The notes under the pieces are model-generated. The model had not been told where the DNA came from, ran no database searches, and was given only the letters and a program-made list of their open reading frames with translations. A DNA stretch of 64,000 bases from Arthrobacter terrae. GTDB taxonomy: Bacteria > Actinomycetota > Actinomycetes > Actinomycetales > Micrococcaceae. Shown here piece after piece: positions 17,801 through 29,208 of the stretch. Where the stretch lies: positions 62,001-126,000 of the forward strand of contig NZ_JADNYM010000007.1 of assembly GCF_015708085.1 (NCBI RefSeq). Reading direction: 5' to 3'. Each line of letters opens with the position of its first letter. Within the stretch, counting starts at the first letter, position 1. A program made the position numbers and the translations under genes.

Positions 17801-18208
17801 CTACGCCTCAGTCGTTTCCGCAGTTGCTTCAGGAGCATCGTCCTTCTTGGCCTTCGCGGTGATGGCCTCCTTGACGATGACCGAAGACTTCTCGGGTGCT
17901 ACAAAGGGAACCTTATCGGCCTTGACACGAAGCGTGCCTTCCTGGCCGGGCAGGTTCTTGAATTTCTGCCAATCACCGGTGATCTTCAGGATCGCGGCAA
18001 CCTGCTCGGACGGCTGTGCGCCGACTCCGAGCCAGTACTGGGCGCGCTCTGAAACAACCTCGATGTACGAGGGGTCCTCGGTCGGGTGGTACTTGCCGAT
18101 CTCTTCGATCGCACGGCCGTCACGCTTGGCGCGTGCGTCCATGACAACGATGCGGTAGTACGGTGCGCGCATTTTACCAAAGCGCTTAAGGCGAATCTTT
18201 ACGGCCAC
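17801..18208 (-). CDS. rpsP: 30S ribosomal protein S16
   Basis: The N-terminus [22 protein letters not shown] is diagnostic for S16. GTG at 18208 is preceded by CAGGAG; the open frame upstream to 18277 is not part of the family. At 135 residues it is longer than the bacterial minimum because of the Lys/Ala/Glu-rich C-terminal tail (about 105-135) seen in actinobacterial S16. Confidence 0.95.
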   Translation of the reverse strand: MAVKIRLKRFGKMRAPYYRIVVMDARAKRDGRAIEEIGKYHPTEDPSYIEVVSERAQYWLGVGAQPSEQVAAILKITGDWQKFKNLPGQEGTLRVKADKVPFVAPEKSSVIVKEAITAKAKKDDAPEATAETTEA

Positions 18209-18373
18209 TTTTGTGGTCACTCCTGGTTCTAAAGAGGGCAAACCCTGTGTCACGCTCCCGTGGGGCGGGCCGATCATTAGGGTTCTAAGGACAGGATCGG
18301 CACGCGGAGAGAGGGGCCGCGCGGATCGAGTACCTTCCCATTATGCCAGATCATTCCCTGCCCGACAGCCAAC

Positions 18374-18440
18374 GCGCGGCCGGTCCCGAATGTCGACATG
18401 CGGCCGGTCCCGAATGCCAAAGCGCAGCCGGTCCGGTCCC
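18374..18440. repeat. About 24-bp repeats upstream of rpsP
   Basis: The segment gcggccggtcccgaatg occurs twice (from about 18376 and 18400) with a partial third copy (gcagccggtccggtccc) after 18423, between the hypothetical gene and rpsP. No gene lies in this 275-bp spacer, which must contain the rpsP promoter. Confidence 0.6.
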
Positions 18441-18483
18441 ATCGGCTCGGCCTGCTCCGCGCTGTCGGAGCGGGACGGGCGGC

Positions 18484-18945
18484 CTACTCGGCCCAGAAGT
18501 ACAAATTGATCATGGCATCCTCATCCGCCCCGGAGGCCAGCTCCGAGAGCGCGCGTACCAACGGTTCGGTGACCTCAGCCGTCGTCGCCATTTCCTCCGT
18601 CCGCGCCCAGTCGGCGGCCAGCACAGCTACCTCCTCCTGGTCTTCGAGGTCCTTCAGCTCGGCGAAAACCGCACTTACGGCCTCCGGAACCACAAATAAA
18701 GTGTCCAGCTCAATGTCCACCAGGCCGAGCTCGCACTCGGTCCCGGTGGCGTGGACGGTTTTTGCGGCCAGTTCGGCCAGGATTTCCACGTCAAGGTCCG
18801 TCAGATCCGGGACCTCCAGCCGGGGCAGCTGCGCCGGCGGAGCCGTCCGTGCATCCAGGGCCTTTGCGTGGGCCACGGCGCTGCGGTGATCAGCTATAAA
18901 GAATTCCGAAAGGGTGGACAAGACTACGGCCTCCATCGTCGACAT
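18484..18945 (-). CDS. Hypothetical acidic protein
   Basis: About 153 residues, strongly acidic and predicted mostly helical, no membrane segment and no motif that I recognise. Starts at ATG 18945 or 18936 are possible (MSTMEAVVL); a TTG a little further down has a good GGAGG spacing. It lies between a broken VOC gene and rpsP on the same strand, in a variable block between ffh and rpsP. Function unknown. Confidence 0.6.
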   Translation of the reverse strand: MSTMEAVVLSTLSEFFIADHRSAVAHAKALDARTAPPAQLPRLEVPDLTDLDVEILAELAAKTVHATGTECELGLVDIELDTLFVVPEAVSAVFAELKDLEDQEEVAVLAADWARTEEMATTAEVTEPLVRALSELASGADEDAMINLYFWAE

Positions 18946-18964
18946 TGCGGCCCTGATGCGTTTC

Positions 18965-19855
18965 TCAGGCGGCCGCCTCAGTGTCCACAGTAACGCGAAT
19001 CCGGTTATTCCACGGATCCGGGAAGACCAGTTCAGCACCCGTATTCGACGTCGCAACGCCGCGGTGAGCCAGCCGCTGTGCCAGCGCGCCGACGTCGTCC
19101 GCTTCGGGAAGGTGGATCAGGACCTCACCGAGGCCAAGGGTGTCCTTGCGCGGCCCGGCGCCGCGGCTGTTCCACACGTTCATCGCCAGATGATGGTGAT
19201 AGCCGCCGGCGGAAACAAACAGCGCCTGGTCCCCCAGCAGTGCGGTCTGCTCAAATCCCAGCGTTTCCACGTAGAAATCCCGCGCCCGCCGCACATCCCC
19301 GACCTGCAGGTGGACGTGGCCGACGGCGGCGTGCTGCTGCCGCTGGCCGGCCAGAACCGCTTCGGTGAGGTGCTCGTTGAGATACTGCTGCGGGGACAGG
19401 GCCAGCAAAGCCATTGCGACCTGGCCGCCTTCCCACCGCCATTGGGTCCGGGGCCGGTCGTAGTACAACTCGATGCCATTGCCCTCCGGGTCGGTGAAGT
19501 AAAACGCCTCGCTGACCAGGTGATCGGCACTGCCGACAAACGCCTGCGGTTAAAACCGTGCGGCGCTGGCCACGGTTGCCGCCAGGGAAGCCTGGTCCTG
19601 AAACAGCAGCGCCGTATGGAACAGGCCCGCCTCGCCGCGGCCGGCGACCCGCAGTCCCGGCGCCGGAGCCAGTTGCACCAAAGGCGTCCTTCCCCGGCCC
19701 AGGTAGAGAACGCCGTCGGCCTCTGCAACGATATCCAGGCCCAGGGCCTGCTGGTAGTAGGCGGATATGGTTTTCATGTCCCCCACCTTGAGCAGCACGG
19801 TGCCCATGGCGAGGTCCGCCGGCAGCAGATCCGGGGAAGAGGGCATACGGGTCAT
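18965..19855 (-). pseudogene. VOC-family dioxygenase/glyoxalase-like gene with in-frame stop
   Basis: A two-domain vicinal-oxygen-chelate protein of about 296 codons. The first domain (MGTVLLKVGDMKTISAYYQQALGL) is separated from the rest by a single in-frame TAA at 19550-19552; downstream the same frame continues with PQAFVGSADHLVSEAFYFTDPEGNGIELYYDRP and the second domain (VGHVHLQVGDVRRARDFYVETLGF). The pieces are otherwise intact, resembling CatE-like catechol 2,3-dioxygenase or fosmidomycin-resistance relatives. The start ATG at 19855 has CAGGAG upstream. Either a recent nonsense mutation or a sequencing error. Confidence 0.8.
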
Positions 19856-19856
19856 C

Positions 19857-20555
19857 TCATGCTCCTGAGGTAGGTTGTCGCCGCCGATCGGCATGAGCGG
19901 CCGTACCTACGTCAATTACTTGAAGCTTCAATTTATTTTCGGTGGGTGAGTTGCCCCGGGCGGCGACATTTAAGTGACTGGAAGATCCTCTGCTCCGCAC
20001 CGGACTTGGCGTCGGCGCGAACACCCTTTGCATGACGACCCGCCGGCCGGCCGCGTCCAGCCCGATTCTGCGCTCGTGGTCCCGGAGCGCGGCCAAACCC
20101 GGCCCGGGCGAGCCAATGATGGCAAAGCCGCAGCTTGCGTAAAACGGGGCGTTGAATGGCAGATCCGAAAACGTACACAAGGTGATGGAACGGTACCCGG
20201 CTTCCCTGGACCATGCGGCAGCCGCATGCACCAGGGCCCGGCCAATCCCTTGTCCGGCAAAATCAGGCAGAACGGAGAGCTGCTGAAGATGAGCGTGGCC
20301 GTCCACTTCCTCGATCCGTGCGAACGCCACCGCGGGCCGGCCAGCGACCATGATGTGCAGCGCGGCGGAAAACTCCGCCGGCTTGGACACCTCCGGCGTG
20401 GACATCTCCGGCTTGGACATCTCCGGCGTGGACACCAAAGGCAATGCCCCCTGCAGCAGAGCCGGCAGCAGCGCGGTCAACAGCGTGTCTGATTCCGCTT
20501 CAATGGCCGGCAGAAGCGAGAACTCCGCCAGTGCGGCCGGACGTATTTCCAACAT
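19857..20555 (-). CDS. GNAT-family N-acetyltransferase
   Basis: 232 residues. The acetyl-CoA binding motif A is LQQLSVLPDFAGQGIGRALVHAA (Q/R-x-x-G-x-G/A), followed by FYASCGFAIIG. Substrate unknown. A 20-residue PEMSKPEMSTPEVSKP repeat near 44-60 comes from a 15-bp tandem array. The C-terminal 45 residues after VFAPTPSP look non-globular and unlike the family, so the original stop may have been lost. It ends 1 bp from the VOC start. Confidence 0.8.
   Translation of the reverse strand: MLEIRPAALAEFSLLPAIEAESDTLLTALLPALLQGALPLVSTPEMSKPEMSTPEVSKPAEFSAALHIMVAGRPAVAFARIEEVDGHAHLQQLSVLPDFAGQGIGRALVHAAAAWSREAGYRSITLCTFSDLPFNAPFYASCGFAIIGSPGPGLAALRDHERRIGLDAAGRRVVMQRVFAPTPSPVRSRGSSSHLNVAARGNSPTENKLKLQVIDVGTAAHADRRRQPTSGA
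20380..20439. repeat. 15-bp tandem repeat inside the GNAT gene
   Basis: Four 15-bp units of the form ggcgtggacatctcc, in frame, encode the (S/T)PE(M/V)SKPEM repeat of the acetyltransferase. Confidence 0.85.
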
Positions 20556-20699
20556 GGATTCAGCGTACGGTCAGCCACTGACACTAAGGTCCCCCTGCTA
20601 CACCGGCTGCACCGGCTGCCCCCGCCTGCTGCCGGCGCAGCTGCAAGCGCTGCTGCCCCCGCAGCTGCCGGCACTGCTGCCGGCACTGCTGCCGGGGCG

Positions 20700-21392
20700 T
20701 CAGGCGCCGTGAACCCGCAGGAAGTCCCGGATCAGCCTGTCGCCGTCGTCGGAATCCTGCGGACGGTGCCCGCCGGGAGCATGCCGGTGCACGGCACCAG
20801 TAGCGGCAAGGTATTCGGCAATTTCCTCATACAGCGGTTCCCATCCACCGGTGAGCACCAGGGTAGGAACACCGGGGACTATCTGCAGCGGAGCGTCCCA
20901 GGATGGCGCTTGAAGCCGTCGCCTGCTCGCCTGCAGCCGGGATTCGTCCTCGACCGGGCGCCCCTGCGACGCGTGGGCCAACCTGGCAAATTCGCGGCTG
21001 AAATCCTCGTCCGCCATTTCCATACGTCGTGAATACAGCGGTTCCAGCAGGCTGCGGTGGGCCGCCGTGGCGGGCAGGTCCGCCGTCAGGGACAGCACAT
21101 CCGGTTCCACCAGCACCAGCGACCGGACCAACCCCGGATCCTGAACCGCTGCCAGCATTGCCGCTATGGCACCCTGGGCATGGGCTACGACGTGCCCGCC
21201 GTCGCCCAAGGCGTCCAGCACAATGTCCCGGTCCGTGAGGAAATCCGACGGTACCGGCTGCGCGGCGGCGTCAAAGCCCAGTCGCTTGACGAAGAGTGCG
21301 TCGTAATCAAGGGCCAGCCCGTGCTGACGTGGCCACGCGGCCGCACCGAACGAGTCGGACCCATGAACAAAAACGATTCGTTCGAGCGTCAT
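20700..21392 (-). CDS. Alpha/beta-hydrolase fold protein, nucleophile Ser replaced
   Basis: 230 residues of alpha/beta-hydrolase pattern: IVFVHGSDSFG oxyanion loop, nucleophile-elbow region HVVAHAQGAIAAMLAA, strand LVLVEPDVL, and a late PTLVLTGGWEPLY plus GGHRPQDS with the candidate catalytic His. The elbow reads A-H-A-Q-G instead of G-x-S-x-G, so the usual serine is alanine. It may be a non-hydrolytic member or inactive. It sits 9 bp after ffh, same strand. Confidence 0.75.
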   Translation of the reverse strand: MTLERIVFVHGSDSFGAAAWPRQHGLALDYDALFVKRLGFDAAAQPVPSDFLTDRDIVLDALGDGGHVVAHAQGAIAAMLAAVQDPGLVRSLVLVEPDVLSLTADLPATAAHRSLLEPLYSRRMEMADEDFSREFARLAHASQGRPVEDESRLQASRRRLQAPSWDAPLQIVPGVPTLVLTGGWEPLYEEIAEYLAATGAVHRHAPGGHRPQDSDDGDRLIRDFLRVHGA

Positions 21393-21401
21393 GAATTCTG
21401 G

Positions 21402-22976
21402 TTACTTCAGGAACTTATCGAAGCCCTTGGGCAGATTCAACGATGCCGGGTCAAAGCCCTCCGCACCTTGCTGGCCAAACGCCGCACCGGCCGGGAGGGA
21501 CTTCGCCGTGCTGGCGCGTTTCTCCTCCGCCTCGCGCAGCTGCTGAGCGGCCTTTGCCGGGTTACCCGAGCGCGCTTTCTTCTTCGGTGCGTTTTTCCCG
21601 CTTTTACGCGCGCCGCCGCCGGCGCCTGCCATGCCGGGCATCCCCGGGATACCCCCGCCCTGCGCCATTTTCTTCATCATTTTCTGCGCCTGGCCAAACC
21701 GCTCCAGCAATCCGTTGACCTCGGAGACCTGGACGCCGGAACCGCGGGCAATCCGGGCCCTGCGGGAGCCGTTAATGATCTTCGGTGCCAACCGCTCGTG
21801 CGGGGTCATCGAGCGGACAATGGCCTCCACCCGGTCAATTTCGCGCTCATCGAAGTTCTCCAGCTGCTGGCGCATACTGGCCGCACCGGGCATCATCATC
21901 AGCATTTTCTTCATCGAACCCATATTGCGGATCTGCTGCATTTGGGCCAGGAAATCGTCGAGGGTAAAGTCCTCCTGGTCGGCGAACTTCTGCGCCATCC
22001 GGGCCGCTTCGTCCTTGTCCCAGTTCTTCTCGGCCTGCTCGATCAGGGTGAGAACGTCGCCCATATCCAGGATGCGCCCGGCCATCCGGTCCGGATGGAA
22101 GAGTTCGAAGTCCTCCAGGCCCTCGCCGGTGGAGGCAAACATAACGGGCTTACCGGTGACCGACGCAACGGACAGCGCAGCACCGCCACGGGCATCGCCG
22201 TCGAGCTTCGTGAGGACAACGCCGGTAAAGTTCACGCCCTCGTCGAACGCCCGTGCGGTTGTTACCGCATCCTGGCCGATCATGGCATCGATGACGAACA
22301 GGACTTCGTCGGGGGAAATGGCGGCACGGATATCGGCCGCCTGCTGCATCAGCTCGGCGTCCACGCCCAACCGGCCGGCCGTGTCCACAATGACGACGTC
22401 GTGCAGCTTGGCGCGCGCTTCGGCAACACCGGCACGGGCGACCGCCACCGGGTCACCGGTGGCGGATTCAAACTCGGAGCTGACACCCGGGTGTGGGGCA
22501 AAGACCGGAACTCCGGCGCGCTCGCCATTGACCTGCAGCTGCTTGACGGCGTTCGGCCGCTGCAGATCCGCCGCGACCAGCAGCGGGCTGTGGCCCTGCC
22601 CTTTGAGCCACTTGGACAGCTTCCCTGCCAGCGTCGTCTTCCCCGCGCCCTGCAGTCCGGCCAGCATGATCACCGTCGGGGGGTTCTTGGCCAGCCGGAT
22701 CCGGCGCGTCTGACCGCCCAGGATCACCACCAGCTCCTCGTTGACGATCTTCACGATCTGCTGGCCCGGATTCAGCGCCGCATTTACTTCCGCGCCAAGC
22801 GCACGCTCGCGGACCTTGGCCGTGAATTCGCGCACCACCGGCACGGCGACGTCCGCGTCGAGGAGGGCGCGGCGGATTTCCCGCACGGTGGCGTCGACGT
22901 CGGCCTCGGTCAGGCGACCCTTGCCGCGCAGGTTCTTGAAAGTCGCTGTCAGCCGGTCAGATAAGGAGTTGAACAC
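21402..22976 (-). CDS. ffh: Signal recognition particle protein Ffh (SRP54)
   Basis: GTPase that binds 4.5S RNA and signal sequences and targets nascent membrane proteins to FtsY. It has the N domain (1-90), the G domain with LAGLQGAGKTTLAGKL, DTAGRLGVD and TKLDGDARGGAALS, and the Met-rich M domain (MKKMLMMMPGAASMRQQ). 524 residues with a basic Lys/Gly C-terminal linker typical of actinobacteria. The start is GTG. Confidence 0.95.
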   Translation of the reverse strand: MFNSLSDRLTATFKNLRGKGRLTEADVDATVREIRRALLDADVAVPVVREFTAKVRERALGAEVNAALNPGQQIVKIVNEELVVILGGQTRRIRLAKNPPTVIMLAGLQGAGKTTLAGKLSKWLKGQGHSPLLVAADLQRPNAVKQLQVNGERAGVPVFAPHPGVSSEFESATGDPVAVARAGVAEARAKLHDVVIVDTAGRLGVDAELMQQAADIRAAISPDEVLFVIDAMIGQDAVTTARAFDEGVNFTGVVLTKLDGDARGGAALSVASVTGKPVMFASTGEGLEDFELFHPDRMAGRILDMGDVLTLIEQAEKNWDKDEAARMAQKFADQEDFTLDDFLAQMQQIRNMGSMKKMLMMMPGAASMRQQLENFDEREIDRVEAIVRSMTPHERLAPKIINGSRRARIARGSGVQVSEVNGLLERFGQAQKMMKKMAQGGGIPGMPGMAGAGGGARKSGKNAPKKKARSGNPAKAAQQLREAEEKRASTAKSLPAGAAFGQQGAEGFDPASLNLPKGFDKFLK

Positions 22977-23148
22977 GCGGCGGTTACTTCTTTCTCAGTT
23001 GCGATAACTTCGGGTTCAAAAGTCTGTGGGCCCACATCACGCGGACTCAACTACCTAGGATACCAAGACACACGCCACACTGAGGGTTACCAAACGTGTT
23101 CCGGCAGTCGGGGCTGAAATTTCCGGCATTCAATGGCATGCTGAAAAA

Positions 23149-26163
<3,015 letters not shown>

Positions 26164-26279
26164 GCCCGCTGGCCTTTCCCGTAGAGAGGTATCGCGGCCA
26201 CCCCGCAGTGGAGGCGACTCGCGGTGCATTATGTCTCTACAAGATTGGCGCTCCGGTGTTACGTCCGGACAGGCCACAG

Positions 26280-26295
26280 GTTGCCGTCGTGTTAC
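26280..26295 (-). promoter_or_regulatory. Possible GlnR box upstream of amtB
   Basis: On the minus strand the sequence reads GTAAC-acgacg-GCAAC, matching the actinobacterial GlnR pattern gTnAC-n6-GnAAC. It is about 117 bp upstream of the amtB ATG, a reasonable place for a nitrogen-limitation activator. Single-site match by eye. Confidence 0.35.
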
Positions 26296-26299
26296 AACA

Positions 26300-26332
26300 A
26301 CGGCGGCCGCGTAAACAATGCGCGGCCGCCGT
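26300..26332 (-). terminator. Probable terminator after ftsY
   Basis: Twelve-bp perfect stem (acggcggccgcg / cgcggccgccgt) with a 9-nt loop, followed on the minus strand by TGTTGT. It lies 64 bp after the ftsY stop and before amtB. Confidence 0.55.
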
Positions 26333-26395
26333 GTTTCCGGCAGGTAACAGCAGGCTGGTCAGCGGGAAAACGGCTGGCGCAGCGTCGCCAAAACG

Positions 26396-27610
26396 TCAGT
26401 TGAGCAGGGCATCCACGAATTCTTCGGCATCGAAGGGTGCCAGGTCATCGGCCCCCTCGCCCAGACCCACCAGCTTCACCGGAACGCCCAGCGTCTTTTG
26501 AATGGCGACGACGATTCCACCCTTGGCTGTTCCGTCCAGTTTCGTGAGCACTATGCCGGTGATATTGACGACTTCGGCGAACACCTTGGCCTGCGTGAGC
26601 CCGTTCTGTCCCGTGGTCGCGTCGAGAACCAGCAGCACCTCGTCCACGCTGGCCTGCTTTTCGATCACCCGCTTAACCTTGCCAAGCTCGTCCATCAGGC
26701 CGATCTTGTTCTGCAGGCGGCCGGCGGTGTCAATCATGACCACATCGACTTCCTGTTCGATCCCGGCTTTGACGGCTTCAAAGGCAACGGATGCCGGATC
26801 TGCGCCGTCGACGTCGGACTTAACCGTGGGAACGCCAACGCGCTGTCCCCACGTCGCGAGCTGCTCCGCTGCGGCGGCACGGAAGGTATCCGCCGCGCCC
26901 AGAAGCACATCCTTGTCCTCCGCTACCAAGACCCGGGCGAGCTTGCCGACGGTGGTCGTCTTGCCCACACCGTTCACGCCCACCACCATCATCACCGCCG
27001 GCCGGCTGTCATGACGTGCGACATTGAGCGAACGATCCATGGTGGGGTCAACCAGTTTGATCAGTTCCTCGCGAAGCATCTGCTGGACCTGCCCGGGCGT
27101 GCGGCTGCCAAGGATCTTGACCCGTGCGCGCAGTGCATCCACCAATTCCAGTGTTGGCCCCGTGCCGACGTCCGCCAGCAGCAGAGTTTCCTCGATCTCG
27201 TCCCAAACGTTCTCATCAATGGTGTCCCGTGACAGCAGCGCCAGCAGACCCTTGCCCAATGCAGTGTTTGATCTGGCCAATCGGGCGCGGAGCCGGACCA
27301 GGCGGCCCTCCACTGCTGCCGGAGTTTCAATGGCCGGCAGTGTTTCCAAACCCGCCAGGTCATCCAAAAGCTCGGCGTCGGAGACATCGGCCGCTTCCGG
27401 CGGGGCGGCAGGCTCAGCCGGCACTGCAGTGTCCGGGCGGTCCTGCAGCGCCGTGGACCCACCCGCACCAGTCACTGGAGGATCGTTGGCGTCACGCGTG
27501 GAGGAGTATATCTCCTTGCTTCGGCGTCCCTTAAGGAAGAGCGGGATCAGCAAGCCAACAACGGCCAGGGCAATCACGATGTACAGGATGATCAGCAGAG
27601 TCTCATTCAC
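26396..27610 (-). CDS. ftsY: SRP receptor FtsY
   Basis: Membrane-associated SRP GTPase. An N-terminal membrane helix (about 3-27) replaces the long acidic A domain of proteobacteria, followed by an acidic linker, the N domain and the G domain with GVNGVGKTTT at 211-220, DTFRAAAAEQL, DTAGRLQNK and TKLDGTAKGG. 404 residues, GTG start at 27610. It lies downstream of smc, separated by a plus-strand MFS gene. Confidence 0.94.
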   Translation of the reverse strand: MNETLLIILYIVIALAVVGLLIPLFLKGRRSKEIYSSTRDANDPPVTGAGGSTALQDRPDTAVPAEPAAPPEAADVSDAELLDDLAGLETLPAIETPAAVEGRLVRLRARLARSNTALGKGLLALLSRDTIDENVWDEIEETLLLADVGTGPTLELVDALRARVKILGSRTPGQVQQMLREELIKLVDPTMDRSLNVARHDSRPAVMMVVGVNGVGKTTTVGKLARVLVAEDKDVLLGAADTFRAAAAEQLATWGQRVGVPTVKSDVDGADPASVAFEAVKAGIEQEVDVVMIDTAGRLQNKIGLMDELGKVKRVIEKQASVDEVLLVLDATTGQNGLTQAKVFAEVVNITGIVLTKLDGTAKGGIVVAIQKTLGVPVKLVGLGEGADDLAPFDAEEFVDALLN

Positions 27611-27640
27611 GCCTCTAGCTTCTCACAACGGGCATTTCCC

Positions 27641-27696
27641 GACGGCCGGACTTAGACGGCCGGACTTAGACGGACAGACTTCGACGGACAGACTTC
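27641..27696. repeat. 14-bp minisatellite, 4 units
   Basis: Units gacggccggactta x2 followed by gacggacagacttc x2, between the divergent ftsY and MFS genes. The period equals that of the 3193 array. Confidence 0.8.
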
Positions 27697-27783
27697 GACG
27701 GCAGGCCCGATGCCCGAGCCGGGCACCGTACAACCGGCGCACCGCACTGCCGGGGCCGTGCACTGTGAAAGACTCAGACCATT

Positions 27784-29079
27784 ATGACCAGCAAGTCCCG
27801 ATCCCTCGTCGCGCAAAGCGCCAAACCCACCTTGCCGCACGAAATCAGCGTCCTGATTGCTGCGGCCTTCGTCATTGCCCTCGGCTTCGGCCTCGTGGCT
27901 CCGGTCCTTCCACAGTTTGCCCGCAGTTTCGACGTCTCCGTCAGCGCTGCAGCCGTGGTGGTCAGCGCCTTCGCCTTTGCCCGGCTGGTGTTTGCTCCGT
28001 TCAGCGGGCAGCTTGTGGAACGGTTCGGCGAGCGCTGGATCTACATCACCGGCATCCTGATCGTGGCGTTGTCCTCCGCAGCGTGCGCGTTCGCAGGAAA
28101 CTACTGGCAATTGCTGATTTTCCGCGGCCTGGGCGGAGTCGGCTCTACGATGTTCACCGTTGCCGCCATGGGGCTGCTGGTCAGGCTCACTCCCGCTGGC
28201 GCGCGTGGCCGGGTCAACAGCGCTTATGCGGGCTCCTTTCTGCTCGGCAACATCGCCGGCCCCGCAGCAGGGGCTCTGATGGCGGGATTGGGGCTGCAGC
28301 TCCCGTTCCTGATCTACGCCGGCACGCTGCTGGTGGCGGCTACGGTAGTGGCAACTTCGCTCCGACCCGCCCGGCTGGCACGTCTCGCGGCTGCTGCGGC
28401 GTTGGCTGCAGCTGGCGAGTCGACGACAGGGGCGAAAGGGGCGACGACGGCAGCGTCACCTCTGCCTACGACAGCGAAGAAACCGCCGATGCAACTGCGT
28501 GAGGCGCTGGCCAGCAGCAGCTACCGCGCGGCGCTGGTCTCGGCCTTCGCCAACGGGTGGTCCGCCTTCGGCATCCGAATGGCGCTGGTGCCGCTATTTG
28601 CCACCGTTGTGCTGCACGGCGGGACGGCCGTGGCCGGTATCTCACTGGCCGTCTTTGCCATCGGGACCGGCGCCGCCCTGACATTTTCCGGAAAACTCGC
28701 CGATACATGGGGGCGCAAACCCATGGTCATCACGGGCGTGGCCGTCAACGCTTCCGCCATGGCCGTTCTCGGATTCACCACCAACGTGCCGATCTTTTTC
28801 GTTGTCTCGGCGATAGCAGGGGTGGGCAGCGGTCTCTTCGGACCCGCACAGCAGTCTTCCGTCGCCGACATCATCGGCTCCGACCGCTCCGGCGGAAAGG
28901 TCCTCGCAACCTTCCAGATGAGTCAAGACTTCGGCACCATCCTGGGCCCGATCGCCGCCGGCATGATTGTCGATGCGTTCTCCTACGGCGCGGCTTTCGG
29001 CATGGCGGCCGCCGTCGGCGCCGTCGCGATTATTGCCTGGCTCAAGGCCAGCGAGACTCTCCAGCGGTCTACCGGCTAA
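27784..29079 (+). CDS. MFS transporter (drug/metabolite exporter type)
   Basis: 431 residues, about 12 membrane helices in two halves joined by an Ala/Thr-rich loop (about 200-235). The family loop 2-3 motif G-x-L-x-E-R-F-G-E-R is seen as GQLVERFGERW, and its second-half counterpart as GKLADTWGRKP. Substrate not predictable. Inserted on the plus strand between the minus-strand smc and ftsY. Confidence 0.85.
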   Translation: MTSKSRSLVAQSAKPTLPHEISVLIAAAFVIALGFGLVAPVLPQFARSFDVSVSAAAVVVSAFAFARLVFAPFSGQLVERFGERWIYITGILIVALSSAACAFAGNYWQLLIFRGLGGVGSTMFTVAAMGLLVRLTPAGARGRVNSAYAGSFLLGNIAGPAAGALMAGLGLQLPFLIYAGTLLVAATVVATSLRPARLARLAAAAALAAAGESTTGAKGATTAASPLPTTAKKPPMQLREALASSSYRAALVSAFANGWSAFGIRMALVPLFATVVLHGGTAVAGISLAVFAIGTGAALTFSGKLADTWGRKPMVITGVAVNASAMAVLGFTTNVPIFFVVSAIAGVGSGLFGPAQQSSVADIIGSDRSGGKVLATFQMSQDFGTILGPIAAGMIVDAFSYGAAFGMAAAVGAVAIIAWLKASETLQRSTG

Positions 29080-29135
29080 AAAACCTGCCTGCAGTGCAGG
29101 CACTGCATGCACTGCCACCACTGCAGTCAGGTTTC
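29078..29135. terminator. Bidirectional terminator-like hairpin between MFS gene and smc
   Basis: AACCTGCCTGCAG (29082-29094) and CTGCAGTCAGGTT (29121-29133) form an almost perfect 13-bp stem flanked by A-run and T-run, between two convergent genes. Further caggcaggttt copies follow up to 29190. Confidence 0.55.
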
Positions 29136-29208
29136 TCGAAGAACCACAGGCAGGTTTCAGCAGGCGCCGCAGGCAGGTTTTGGCAGGCGGCACCGCAGGG
29201 GAATGAGG

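Noticed and set aside
17682-18158. 158-codon plus-strand ORF over rpsP and khpA
   Set aside because: Antisense to two conserved small genes; no recognisable domain.
21057-22964. 635-codon plus-strand ORF across ffh
   Set aside because: Antisense to an intact ffh; the translation shows no domain and the open frame is a result of high GC content.
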